From Drosophila miranda (taxonomy: Eukaryota; Arthropoda; Insecta; Diptera; Drosophilidae), in NCBI RefSeq assembly GCF_003369915.1, contig NW_022881625.1:1054001-1118000 (forward strand): a stretch of DNA of 64,000 nt, in the 5' to 3' direction. The position numbers and the translations under genes are program-made. Numbering within the stretch: the first letter of the stretch is position 1; every line of letters starts with the position of its first letter. The notes beneath the pieces are model-generated. The model was given only the letters and a program-made list of their open reading frames with translations. It was not told where the DNA came from and ran no database searches. Of this stretch, positions 42,427 through 53,055 are shown in pieces.

Positions 42427-42890
42427 AAGTAGAAATCCATATGGATCACTGCACCCAGCCGTTTCGTTATATAACACCATTTCGATCATCCTGCAGCTAT
42501 GCCATAAATGCGGCTAAACTGAAACTGTAAACACTTTTGTATGCGACGTAATAATGACTTGAATGTACCCAAAGCACTAATCCATTCTGAGGATAAGATG
42601 AGTGGAAACTATCTGTAAATTATCGTCGAACCATGGCTTGTGTGTATGAGCAGTGCCATACTTGAAACAAAATAGAATGTTATCTAGGGAAAAACACCTC
42701 TATTGCATTAACACAAAACAAGGAACCGGGTGCAAAGCGGATTCTCCCCAGTGGAACACTTGAAATGTTCAACCCATATCAACCGATAGACGATTATCAG
42801 CAGGCCAGCCGCTCCACTTCGCTGCCACCTGGTTGAATGTGTCCACTGCCCGTTCGATGCTCCTCCTTTTTTAATGGTTTGACTGTTTTA
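42427..42890 (+). other. RhoGAP 3' flank, copy 1
   Basis: Nearly identical to 44646-45095. An AATAAT-type signal near 42549 (AATAAA in copy 2 near 44771) could end the RhoGAP transcript. The stretch ending CGCTGCCACCTGGTTGA (AKRILPSGTLEMFNPYQPID in one frame) has coding-like composition, but I cannot assign it. Confidence 0.5.
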
Positions 42891-43884
42891 AGACCGTTCT
42901 AAGAAGAACGGCGGCGCATATGCTTCTTTCTGTGGATGATATGAAACTCCTGGCTGATTTTAATATTATTTTATTTTCAGGTTTATGTTTTGTAGGTTTG
43001 GTGATCAAGTGTCAGGAATCCAGTTAGGTAATTTGTGTTGTTATATTTATTGGATTTTTAACCTTTGTTTTGACTGATTTTAATTATTTTCTATTTACAG
43101 GTTCGATTGGTCCATTAGGAGGTTTGCGTTGAGTTTGGTAAGTAAGTCTATTTGCGCTTTTCCTTTGGCTAATTTTAGCTACATTTTATTTGCAGGCTAA
43201 ATTAATTTATTTAGAGGTTTGCGTTGAATTTGGTAAGTTAGTTTATTTCTGTTTTGGCTGATTTTGATTGTATTTTATTTGCAGGTTTTGATTGGTTTGT
43301 TTGGAAGCTATCGTAGTAAGTGAATTAATTTGTGTTTTGGCTGATTATTAAATGTATTCTATTTGCAGGTTCAATTGGTTTATTTGGAGTTTTGCGTTGT
43401 ATTTGGTAAGCGAGTCTATTTCTGTTTTGGCTCATTTTGATTGTATTTTATTTGTAGGTTTTGATTGGCTTGTTTGGAGGCTATCGTAGTAAGTGAATTG
43501 ATTTGTGTTTTGACTGATTATTAAATTTATTCTTTTTGCAGTTTCAATTGGTTATATTTGGAGGTTTGCGTTGTATTTGGTAAGCGAGTCTATTTATGTT
43601 TTGGCTGATTTTGATTGTATTTTATTTGCAGGTCTTAATTGGTTTGTTTGGAAGCTAGCGTGGTAAGTAAATTAATTTGTGTTTTGACTGATTTTAATTG
43701 TATTTTATTTGCAGGTTAAATTGGTTTATTTGAAGGTGTACGTTGAATTTGGTAAGCGAGTTTATTTCTGATTTGGCTGATTTTGATTGTATTTTATTTG
43801 CAGGTTTTGATTGGTTTGCTTGGAGGTGACTTGGTAAGCGGTTTAAGTTATGTTTTGGCTGCTTTTAATTAGTTTTATTTGTAG
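42891..43884 (+). repeat. Tandem mini-intron array, copy 1 (ten introns)
   Basis: Ten consecutive GT...AG segments of minimal Drosophila intron size: 43028-43100, 43138-43195, 43233-43284, 43316-43368, 43406-43457, 43489-43541, 43580-43631, 43663-43714, 43752-43803 and 43834-43884 (73, 58, 52, 53, 52, 53, 52, 52, 52, 51 nt). They are separated by 'exons' of 47, 37, 37, 31, 37, 31, 38, 31, 37 and 30 nt. Donors are G|GTAAG or A|GTAAG. Each has a CTGATTTTGAT/CTGATTATTAA branch-like site and TTTATTTGCAG. 37- and 31-nt units alternate, giving a higher-order period near 173 bp. Exons have stops in all frames, so any product is non-coding. An acceptor at 42980 precedes the first exon. Confidence 0.75.
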
Positions 43885-44350
43885 GTTTATACTTTCTGGA
43901 TTTTTGCTGTACCATTGGATCAAGTCTTAACCATTCGGCTGGAGGACGCCTTCCTCTTCATCCCCTCTGTGGTCTGGCACTATAATTCTTTGTATACCCA
44001 ATGGTTGGCGCCTGATTCTTTCAAGTATTGTTTCCCTAGCATTTAATGGTTTGACTGGCTCAGGGCACTTAAGAGTGACCTGAAGCTTTCTTTATTAATG
44101 TTCTTATTACTATTGGCAACATATAACATTATTTATGGAAACATTTACAATTTTTTTAACATTTAGGTATTTTTTTAACATTACGGTAACATTGATAAAA
44201 AAGATACAGAAAAATACTATACAGTTATCGATTACTGGCTTTTGTAAACAAAGTTAAGATTGGCTTGTGTTTTATTTTTTTTGACTTAGGCATAAAAATT
44301 TTGTAACGCCGCTCCTGGACCCCTCATCCGGTGCGAAACGGAGGTATGGT
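43885..44350 (+). other. Sequence between array and RhoGAP tail copy 2
   Basis: The first about 160 bp are unique (short open stretch around CATTCGGCTGGAGGACGCC, unassigned). From about 44046 (TTTAATGGTTTGACTGGCTC) to 44345 it repeats 45093-45400. It ends with CCGCTCCTGGACCCCTCATCC..., after which the RhoGAP tail starts abruptly at 44351; this is a duplication junction. Confidence 0.55.
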
Positions 44351-44645
44351 CAACAGCAATTACACGGACACTGCACTGGCGCAGCTGTACGCGCACATTC
44401 AGAGCCTTCCGGAGTCCTCCAAGAAGCGTCGCCTCATCAAGCAGTTTAACAAGCAAAACGGACAAGGTAGCACATTGTCTCCACTCCGTTGCGTTCCTTT
44501 GGGACACAGCTCATTGATTCCACTCGCTCCTTTCATGCACACCGCTGCAGGTCATCGCGAGGAGCTCCAGCGTGCCATAAGGGAGCATCACGACAAGCAT
44601 GATGCCAAAATGATGCGCGCCATGGAGGAGGCAGAGGCAGAGTAA
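44351..44645 (+). pseudogene. RhoGAP54D: RhoGAP gene 3' end, copy 2 (reading frame intact, detached)
   Basis: Runs uninterrupted across the E2 insertion site (NSNYTDTALAQLYAHIQS), so it preserves the empty site. It reads PESSKKRRLIKQFNKQNGQ without the copy-1 deletion. A likely 84-nt intron (44467-44550) is followed by HREELQRAIREHHDKHDAKM and AMEEAEAE with a stop at 44643-44645. Both spliced and unspliced frames stay open. It has no RhoGAP domain or promoter of its own, so it is a duplicated 3' fragment despite its cleaner frame. Confidence 0.8.
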
Positions 44646-45394
44646 GAAGTAGAAATCCATATGGATCACTGCACCCAGCCGTTTCGTTATATAACACCAT
44701 TTCGATCATTCTGCAGCTATGCCATAAATGCGGCTAAACTGAAACTGTAAACACTTTTGTATGCGACGTAATAAAGACTTGAATGTACCCAAAGCACTAA
44801 TCCATTCTGAGGATATGATGAGTGGAAACTATCTGTAAATTATCGTCGAACCATGGCTTGTGTGTATGTGCAGTGCCATACTTGAAACAAAATAGAATGT
44901 TATCTAGGGAAAACACCTCTATTGCATTAACACAAAACAAGGAACCGGGTGCAAAGCGGATTCTCCCCAGTGGAACACTTGAAATGTTCAACCCATATCA
45001 ACCGATAGACGATTATCAGCAGGCCAGCCGCTCAACTTCGCTGCCACCTGGTTGAATGTGTCCACTGCCCGTTCGATGCTCCTCCTTTTTTAATGGTTTG
45101 ACTGGCTCAGGGCACTTTAGAGTGACCTGAAGCTTTCTTTATTAATGTTCTTATTACTATTGGCAACATATAACATTATTTATGGAAACATTTACAATTT
45201 TTTTAACATTTAGGTATTTTTTTAACATTACGGTAACATTTATAAAAAAAATACAGAAAAATACTATACAGTTATCGATTACTGGCTTTTGTAAAAAAAA
45301 TTAAGATTGGCTTGTGTTTTCTTTTTTTTTTACTTAGGCATAACAATTGTGTAACGCCGCTCCTGGACCCCTCATCCGGTGCGAAACGGTGGTA
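44646..45394 (+). other. RhoGAP 3' flank, copy 2
   Basis: Duplicate of 42427-42890 and 44046-44345. It contains AATAAA near 44771. No gene recognised. Confidence 0.5.
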
Positions 45395-45500
45395 TGGACG
45401 ACAGGGAGACCTCCAAGCATCGGCAACGCAAGCGCGGCATCGCCTCGTCCCTCTTTTCCTGGCCGAATCCAACCGATGCAACTCTAAGAAGAACGGCGGC
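45395..45500 (+). pseudogene. Exon-like fragment MDDRETSKHRQRKRG, possibly another RhoGAP exon
   Basis: In one frame MDDRETSKHRQRKRGIASSL then FSWPNPTDA reads like a basic, serine-containing coding piece, comparable in character to the basic region after the ARHGAP19 tail motif. It abuts the array at about 45481-45564. Copy 1 of this piece was deleted (junction near 42893). Identity is a guess. Confidence 0.3.
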
Positions 45501-45869
45501 GCATATGCTTCTTTCTGTGGATGATATGAAACTCCTGGCTGATTTTAATATTATTTTATTTTCAGGTTTATGTTTTGTAGGTTTGGTGATCAAGTGTCAG
45601 GAATCCAGTTAGGTAATTTGTGTTGTTATATTTATTGGATTTTTAACCTTTGTTTTGACTGATTTTAATTATTTTCTATTTACAGGTTCGATTGGTCCAT
45701 TGGGAGGTTTGCGTTGAGTTTGGTAAGTAAGTCTATTTGCGCTTTTCCTTTGGCTAATTTTAGCTAAATTTTATTTGCAGGCTAAATTAATTTATTTAGA
45801 GGTTTGCGTTGAATTTGGTAAGTTAGTTTATTTCTGTTTTGGCTGATTTTGATTGTATTTTATTTGCAG
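45501..45869 (+). repeat. Tandem mini-intron array, copy 2 (truncated)
   Basis: Repeats the start of copy 1: acceptor at 45564, then introns 45613-45685 (73), 45723-45780 (58) and 45818-45869 (52), with 37-nt exons between. After the third acceptor it jumps to CTCTTTTAGTTTG, ending the similarity exactly at a splice-like border. Confidence 0.72.
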
Positions 45870-46330
45870 GCTCTTTTAGTTTGTGATGTGTGTAATGCCT
45901 TGTTAGTGTTGTTGATTTTTAATTGGCGAGAAGAGCTCTTTTCTCTTTTAGTTTGTGATGTTTGTGATGTTTGTAATGGCTTGTTAGTGGTATTGTTGGT
46001 TTTTGTTTAATTGGCGAGAAGAGCACAGGAACTAAATCTTGTCGGAGATAGTAGTGGGTGGTGTGAAAGAAGGGCTGGGGCGTGGTGGATTGGCGAGGAG
46101 CACTTTTCCGCGTTTGGAATGGTCATGTACAGCGGCGAATGGTGAGGGGGGGGGGGGGGGGGCGACACAAAATGGCTGCTGCCTGGCTTGGCTTGGCGTC
46201 GTCTGGCCTTCACTGTCTTTATTTTTTTGGCACCAGAGCACAAATGACACGGCAAACGATAAACGACAAACAGTCAAAACGACAAACGACACGGGCAACG
46301 ATGATGGCAACGAACAAATGGCTGGGCGTA
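45870..46330 (-). other. Gag-element 5' fragment
   Basis: Contains a CTTGTCGGAGATAGTAGTGGG segment like the start of element B (near 24775-24790), plus a CTTGGCTTGGCGTC segment shared with 56790-56815. A G run lies at 46146-46163. ORFs here are low-complexity; no gene. Confidence 0.5.
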
Positions 46331-47611
46331 ATTGCCGAAGTTGGCGGCCGATAACACACTGGGCATTGATAAATGCAATTTGAATTTGAATTGGCGTTTT
46401 TGGTGTGTTATCGGTCAAAGTCTAGTATTTGAGTGGTATTTTTAGTAATACCACGTGTCAAGGGGAATTATGGGAATGGCAGATAGGTTGGGAAGAAGAG
46501 GACGGAAAAAGGTAAAACTAATCAGAAACTACGAAAAATGTACAATTAACTACAGAAAAAACTACATTAATTTACAAAAACTTATTCCTAATATCACAGG
46601 CAAGTAACTAAAACTATGGACAAACTATCTACGGACATGCAAAAACTACGGAAACAACAGGATTGACATCTACAACAAGAACATTGATGCAGACAAGGTA
46701 AAATAAACGATAATTGACATACATTTACAACATATAAACATATTAATTATATTTATTTTATTTCTAACAGGAGGACAACTACAACGAAGCACCGGCCGGC
46801 ATAACAAACGCAATGCGAACATTACGCTGTATACCGGCCGGCTCTGCTGTCCCCCTGTGTGTTGTGGCGACACGGGTCCGGCCGCCAAAGTGAAATGGAT
46901 GTGAGTGTGTGTGTGCGTCGGCAATTGTGGCCCTAATGTAGAGCGAGTGGCACTGGTCCGGCCACCAGCTGGGAGCCAGGAGTAGATGGCACACATTTTA
47001 CTGTGGCGACACGGGTCCGGCCGCCAAAGTGAAATGGATGTGAGTGTGTGTGTGCGTCGGCAATTGTGGCCCTAATGTAGAGCGAGTGGCACTGGTCCGG
47101 CCACCAACTAAGGACGATGGCGGACACGACACACATAACTCGAACGGCACAGGTCCGGCCGCCCAAGTGTAATGGATGTTTGTGTGTGTGTGTCTGAATG
47201 GCTGGCGGTAAGTATTTTGAGAGCCCTTTTTAATCGTATGTGTGGCTGATGGATTTTTCCTTTTCCAGGACCATAGGGCACTCTGAATGCCATGGCACTG
47301 GATCCGGCCACCAACTAAGGACGATGGCGGACACGACACACATAACTCGAACGGCACAGGTCCGGCCGCCCAAGTGTAATGGGTGTTTGTGTGTGTGTGT
47401 CTGTTTTTGGCTATTCTAGCAATCACCAACGCACTGCATTCGATTTGAATTTGTCAGGCCGTATGATTTTGCAAGTGTGTATGGCAGCATTTTTATTCGT
47501 TTATGTTTTATTTAATGGCTTTGATGGCGGCAGCGTCCGTTGTTCCTTTTTGTTGTGGCATGCGAGTGATATGCATACCTGCCCCGTATGATAAAGATTT
47601 TCGCCGTAATG
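46331..47611. repeat. X-type repeat, copy 2
   Basis: Keeps the elements of copy 1: 14-bp inverted repeat (about 46346-46416), hairpin GTGGTATT...AATACCAC (46432-46454) and intron-like 46698-46770 with the same borders. A tandem GGTCCGGCC motif array runs 46877-47370 (seven motifs, one as GGATCCGGCC), alternating spacings near 60 and 78 bp. A further intron-like segment is 47208-47268 (GCG|GTAAGTATTTTG ... CTTTTCCAG|GACC). ORFs on the minus strand reflect the repeated motif and are not genes. Confidence 0.65.
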
Positions 47612-49367
47612 TGTAATGGGTAACGAGTACTTGGGCGAGATGGTATTACTCGGCTATGACCGGCACGTATTGTTTCGGCTTCTGGCTCGTCAGCAAGGGG
47701 GTGGAGTTGTTTTATTGTCATAGCCCGAGGCCCTTTACTTTCTTTATTTTAAATTTAACGTGCAAGAAAAAAAACAAGCCATACACCTCACCGGACAGAG
47801 TTCACTACAAATGACCACATAACACGGACGATTACCTAAAAGACAGACATTATAAAACATTATAATGATATTTATTGGAACTAAATTATGCATGAAAATA
47901 CGGGGTATATGTTCCCTCCCATAGGCTACCTGGGCCTGGTTCCCTTGAACTAGGATCAGGTAAACTTATAAACTAGTATTTGAATAAATGTGCAATGGTA
48001 AAGATTAAAATTTAAAGATAGAATATAAATGTTGATTCTTACGGGCTACGAAACGGTGAGGCAATTTGGTCGGAACACCCATAGACAATTTCTTCCATGC
48101 CCAAATGATTGTAATCAAATACCTAGTAAATAAACTCACTTTTACTGCGGATCCACTGTCGAAAGCGCTTTCTGATGGTTGCTGCAAAACTGTGGTTAAT
48201 ATGATATTTTGGGTTCGGGTGTATTATTATTGCATTTCGGTTATAAACATATTGGTTCTTGTTATTATTTTTTGTTTTGATCTCTGCATGGAAGGTTATC
48301 TATTTATGGATTTGTTTTAGTTTCATATTCACTCTTCCTCTTGCCCTTCTTTTCCTACTCTATGCTCCCTCACTGCTGTTCTTCATTTCTGCATTTCCTT
48401 TTTAAGTATATGTATGTAAACTTAAATAGCTGTTCTGCTGCTCGGTACTATTCTGCTTACTCTTATGTTAACTTATGTTACTTCTCTCGGCTTATCGCCA
48501 GCCCCCTTCGGCTCCGTTGCTGGCGAGCGTTTTTATAGCTCGCTCGCTCTCCTATTGGGCTCTGCCTTTGCTGCTTGCGTGTTCTCTCTCTCCCCCGCTT
48601 TCACTCTCTGCCTATGCGCGCATCACCTTTGGCTCCGCTCGCCCTCTTTATTTTTTTGGGGCATTACCCTTTCAGCTCTGAGTATTGAACTCCAACAACA
48701 CACTAACTCTTTCCTTCCCTATGTGCTGCGGATCTTAATTGGGCCTTGTTAACTGTATTTGCCACACGGCACGTTTAGGTAGGATTTGCGCTATTTTCCT
48801 CCTTTTTCTCCGTTCGTATTTCGCCGGTGCTGAACTTTCCGCTATCGCGGATTATCGACCGTCCCGCTTTGTGGCCGCCGCCTCACCGACGTCGATCCGG
48901 CTGCCCGCGAAGGTCGAGCCTCTCTGAATTTTTTCTGCGTCTCTGCTCCCTCGCTCTGTGCTGCGACGGATCAGCTGCTTGGAGCGCCGCTGCTTCGCCA
49001 GCCCAAATTGCTAGGCGCCAAATCTAGTGCAGGGAGAAAGAACCGTCTAACGTATTCGGCCCCGATAGATCTGTGGTATCCCACTTTTTGTTCCTCTTAC
49101 CCGTCAATCTTGGCCCCAGTGGCCGACCTAGCTTCAGTTATCGTAGTCCCGCGACTTTTGCTTTGCTGCTGCTGGATACCACTCGCGCTTTGACAATATT
49201 CTTTTCTTGACTTTGGAACTTTTTCATTAATGATTTTTGCCGAGCCTGTTCGGGGCGATGTTGGTCGCTCGACATCCAAAACCCCCTGTAGCAGCGAGAC
49301 TACGGCTGCCCATACAACGCCGTTGGCGGTCAATTTAGTTTACGCCCTCAGCTACAAGCCTCTTACA
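47612..49367 (-). repeat. E3 3' LTR
   Basis: TGTAATGGG ... CCTCTTACA, 1756 bp. The right side is followed by AAATACCCCCGGCC (complement is the polypurine tract). Its first 130 bp share phrases with the E1/E2 LTR (CTTCTGGCTCGTCAGCAAG versus TCCGTCTCATCGGCAAG). Confidence 0.75.
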
Positions 49368-49441
49368 AAATACCCCCGGCCAAAGTCAGACTTGGGGATA
49401 TTGCCTGCCTTGAGGAATCCACAAGGCTTACTGGCTTGTAG

Positions 49442-52400
49442 CTACACTTGCCGGATATCCTTCCCGTGGTACCTTCCGATGAGCTTTCCTTGCAGATCTT
49501 CCAGCTCATAAATCGAGTTCCCCACTTTCCGTCTAACTCGCGCCTTAAGAAACATTGGCCCTAGCTTAGCGTTGTAGCCGGCTTGAAAATTGCTTTGTTT
49601 AAAATTTTGCCGTAGCACTTCCTGCCCCACCTGGTACGATACTTCCTGTGTCCTCAGGTCATAATGCCGTCGATTTCGCTCCCATTGCTTCCGCATCACT
49701 TCACACGCTCTCTTTCTGACGATATCCAATGAATCCTCACGTGTGAAGGTAGCTGCCTTGTCCTGTAACATCCCCAATTTCCTCAGCAAAGAATACGTTG
49801 CGCCTGAAGCCACCATCTGCTGGTCGAAAACCATATAGTAGGGCGTGGATCCTAACCCTGAGTGAACCGCCGACCTCAACGCACAGCATATTTTGCTAAG
49901 ACTCTCATCCCAGTCTTTCTGGTCACTGCGAATATACGACCGAATGGCAGCGATGACCGAACGGTTGACTCACTCCGAAGCATTGGCTTGGGGAGCGTGG
50001 ACAGCTGTTAGCGTGTGCGTTATTCGATGCTTTCTGAGCAGGCCTTGAAACTTCTCGGATCGAAATTGCGATCCGTTGTCAGATACAATTCCCTCTGGAA
50101 CTCCGAAAGTATGGAATAACTCCTCCTCTAAATACCTCAGCACAACATCCGCATTTAATTTTTTTACAGCCTTGAGTAAAACAAATTTCGAATAATGGTC
50201 CAGGACAATAAAAATTCCCATATTTCCACTGCGAGACCTAGGATACGGACCTAAGAAATCAATATAGAGACGCTGGAAGAACCTTTGCGACTCGGCCGCT
50301 TTTCCCATCGGTGGACGTAACGGAGATTTTGGAGCTTTTGACATTTTACATTGCTCGCAGGCTGCCACGTAGTCTTTTACGTCATTGACGAGTCCGGGCC
50401 AGAAATAATAACGCCGAATCCGCTCGAGTGTCTTGTGGACTCCACCATGGGAAGCCAGCGGATCATCGTGTGCTCTCTTAAGCACTTCTTTGACCATCCC
50501 CCTGGGTACCCACAACTTCCAAGCAAACGCGTCGTTAAGGATGTCTCCTTTTACATGCTCGGATCGCCGATAGATCAGAGAATCAACTATTTTAAGGTCG
50601 GGGAGTTGAGCCATATTGCTCTTAATTCCCTCCATCAGTTCCAAATATTCTCCCGATTTAAAATGAGCTGACTCAATGTCCACCAGCAAGCCATTGCTGA
50701 AATCCACTGCAGCCACTTGGTCATATGGGACCCTGGACAAGGCATCCGGAACAACATTCAGCTTCCCTCTTCTGTGTTGGATACTGAACCGGAAACCTTG
50801 CAGTTTTAAAGTCCATCTCGCTAACCTCGAATTCAAATCACTTTGAGACATGAGCCATTTCAGCGAGGCGTGATCCGTAATTACAGTGAACTCCTGACCC
50901 TCTACATAGGCTCTGAATCTTTTTATGCTCACCAGAGCAGCGAGACATTCCTGCTCTGTAACCGTATAGTTTCTTTGGGCTTTGTTAAGCTTCTTCGAAA
51001 CAAAGGCTATCGGCAGTTCTTCCCCTTCGACCGACTTCTGTACCAGTACTCCGCCTACCCCGCTTTTACTGGCGTCGCAATGTATAAAAAATGGTTTGCT
51101 GAAGTCCGGACTTTACAAGACCGGAGCACTGCAAAGCATGCCCTTTAACCGCTCAAAAGCTTCCTTGCCTTCTGTTGTCATCACGAATTTTTGCTTCGGC
51201 TTTAATAGGTCGGTCAACGGGGCGGATACAGACGCAAAGTTGTTTATGAATTTTCGATACCACCCTGCCAATCCCAGAAAGCTTCTCAACGCTTTCAACG
51301 ACGTCGGCAATGGAAAATCCGAAATAGCCGAGACTTTTTCGGGGTCAGTGCGAATACCACCCTCTCCTATTATATGCCCTAGGTATCTCACAGAGCGCGC
51401 ACAGAATTTACTTTTCTCGATATTTAAGGTCAAGCCAGCTTCCCGAATCCGCGAGGCCACGGTGTCCAAAACGAGTAAATGTCTCTCAAACGTATCTGAC
51501 ACCAGCAATAAGTCGTCCAAATAAACGAAGACTTCGTTTCTAAGCGACGCAGGAATGACTTTATCCATTAAGCGTGTCATGGTTTGAGAGGCATTACAGA
51601 GACCAAACGGCATGACTTTATAATGATACAAGGGCCTCCCTGGAACCGTGAATGCAGTTTTACACCTAGATGCCGGATCCAAGGGGATCTGCCAATATGC
51701 ATCCTTCAGGTCGAGACTACTTATGAACACTGCCTTCGGTAAACGGCTGAGAATGCCATCTATTTGGGGAAGGGGGTACGCATCTTTTTCCGTAACCTCA
51801 TTCACTTTTCTGCTGTCCAAACAAACTCTGACTTTTCCCGGTTTCCGGACAAGTACTACTGGCGAGGACCAAGGACTCTCAGATTCTTCAATCACTTCTA
51901 GTTGAAGCATCCTGTCAATCTCAGTGTACAATAACTTCTCAATTGCCGGGGAAACTGGAAAATGACGCTGCTTAACGGGCTTCGCGTTTCCAGTGTCTAT
52001 TGAGTGTGACAACACCGAAGTTTTCCCGAGACCCGATGTCGCAAATGATGGAAAACGTTGGACCATTCCCTGCAATTTCAATTCCTGAATGTCTGTCAGA
52101 ACGTGCTGCTCTGTGGCGGCTGATATTTCCGCCACCTCTAAGGGTGGGGGCAAAAGACCGAACGACATCCAAAAATCAATTCCTAAATAAACATCCTGAC
52201 TTAACGAAGGGATTATGTTTATATCTAATTCTTTACTTATACCTTTATACTCTATACTAGTCCTAAATTTACCAACTATTTTCTGATGACTTCCATCAGC
52301 GGTGCATGCCTTGGACAGCACCTTTTTAAACGGCTTCCTGCTGATAATATATTCTTTGGCCAGTTTCCCTCCGATGCAAGTCAGAGCAGCCCTGTATCGA
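49442..52400 (-). pseudogene. pol: E3 pol: protease to integrase; frameshift and two stops
   Basis: One frame from about 52390 down. RT motifs are VRVCLDSRKVNEVT, SLDLKDAYWQIPL, VMPFGLCNAS and FVYLDDLLLVS. RNase H has FFIHCDAS and FTVITDHASLKWLM. Integrase has SHGGVHKTLERIRRYYFWP, CEQCKMSK, YIDFLGPY, VSDNGSQFRS and PQANASE. Breaks: TAA near 51113 before RNase H, TGA near 49968 directly after the catalytic glutamate segment, and a one-base shift at the protease active site near 52392 (DTG followed by a premature stop). No intact pol product. Confidence 0.85.
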
Positions 52401-53055
52401 GCAAACCCACTCGCTTATTATCCAGAAGACCAACTTCAGCATAAGGGCGTTTGTCCCCTTTGTTTCTTCTAATGCTATTTATGTACTTTACTGACTCCCA
52501 GAATTTTTTTAACCGCCGACTGCTGCGAAAACTTGTCTTTGCTTTGTCGCCAAAGCTCGGAAACCCAATCTTCCTAATATTTTCCAGCTTAGTATGCCAA
52601 AAATACTCTGGCTGACCAGCCGAAAGGGAGTGTGTCATTTCCCGCTCCCCACCACTGCTATATATCCTCACTCCTTTGTCGCCGCTTGCCGGTTGGGAAC
52701 ACTGGTCAGTGGACGAGATGCTGCAGTGCTCCTTTGCGCGTTTTTTTGGCATCGCGCACATGAAGGTTTATAGGCATTAGGAATACCGCATCCATAGCAA
52801 AAAATTTTCCTTTTTTCCGCGCAGTCTTGATACCTATGCCCCTCCTTCCTGCAAATTCAGCATACGAGAGCAAAAGCGCCTATCTCATCCTCTACCTCTC
52901 CTTCAGAAAATTCTACGGCATCATCGATGTTCGCTTCCTCCCAGAGCTCTGATATCTGCTTCTTAAAGACCGATGGTTTCTGATAACCATGATTCTTACG
53001 ACTTCTTCTAAAAGCATTTTTTCTGATATATCTCAAGTTTATCGATTACCGTATG
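52381..53055 (-). pseudogene. gag: E3 Gag C-terminal region and Gag-Pol linker, degraded
   Basis: Frame 52761-52381 is a basic linker ending at the protease start. Just upstream (about 52860-52770) lie two CCHC knuckles, with a TGA stop inside the first (near 52857) and the second reading CYGCGIPNAYKPSC. More stops occur up to 53055. Confidence 0.65.

Noticed and set aside
44822..45055. 77-codon ORF after RhoGAP tail copy 2
   Set aside because: The end (GTLEMFNPYQPIDDYQQAS) looks coding-like, but the start lies in a 3' flank and copy 1 is frameshifted by an extra A near 42690. Not supported as a gene.
46146..46163. Homopolymer runs (G at 46146 and 60299, C at 56494)
   Set aside because: Could be real but are also typical assembly or sequencing weak points; no biological claim made.
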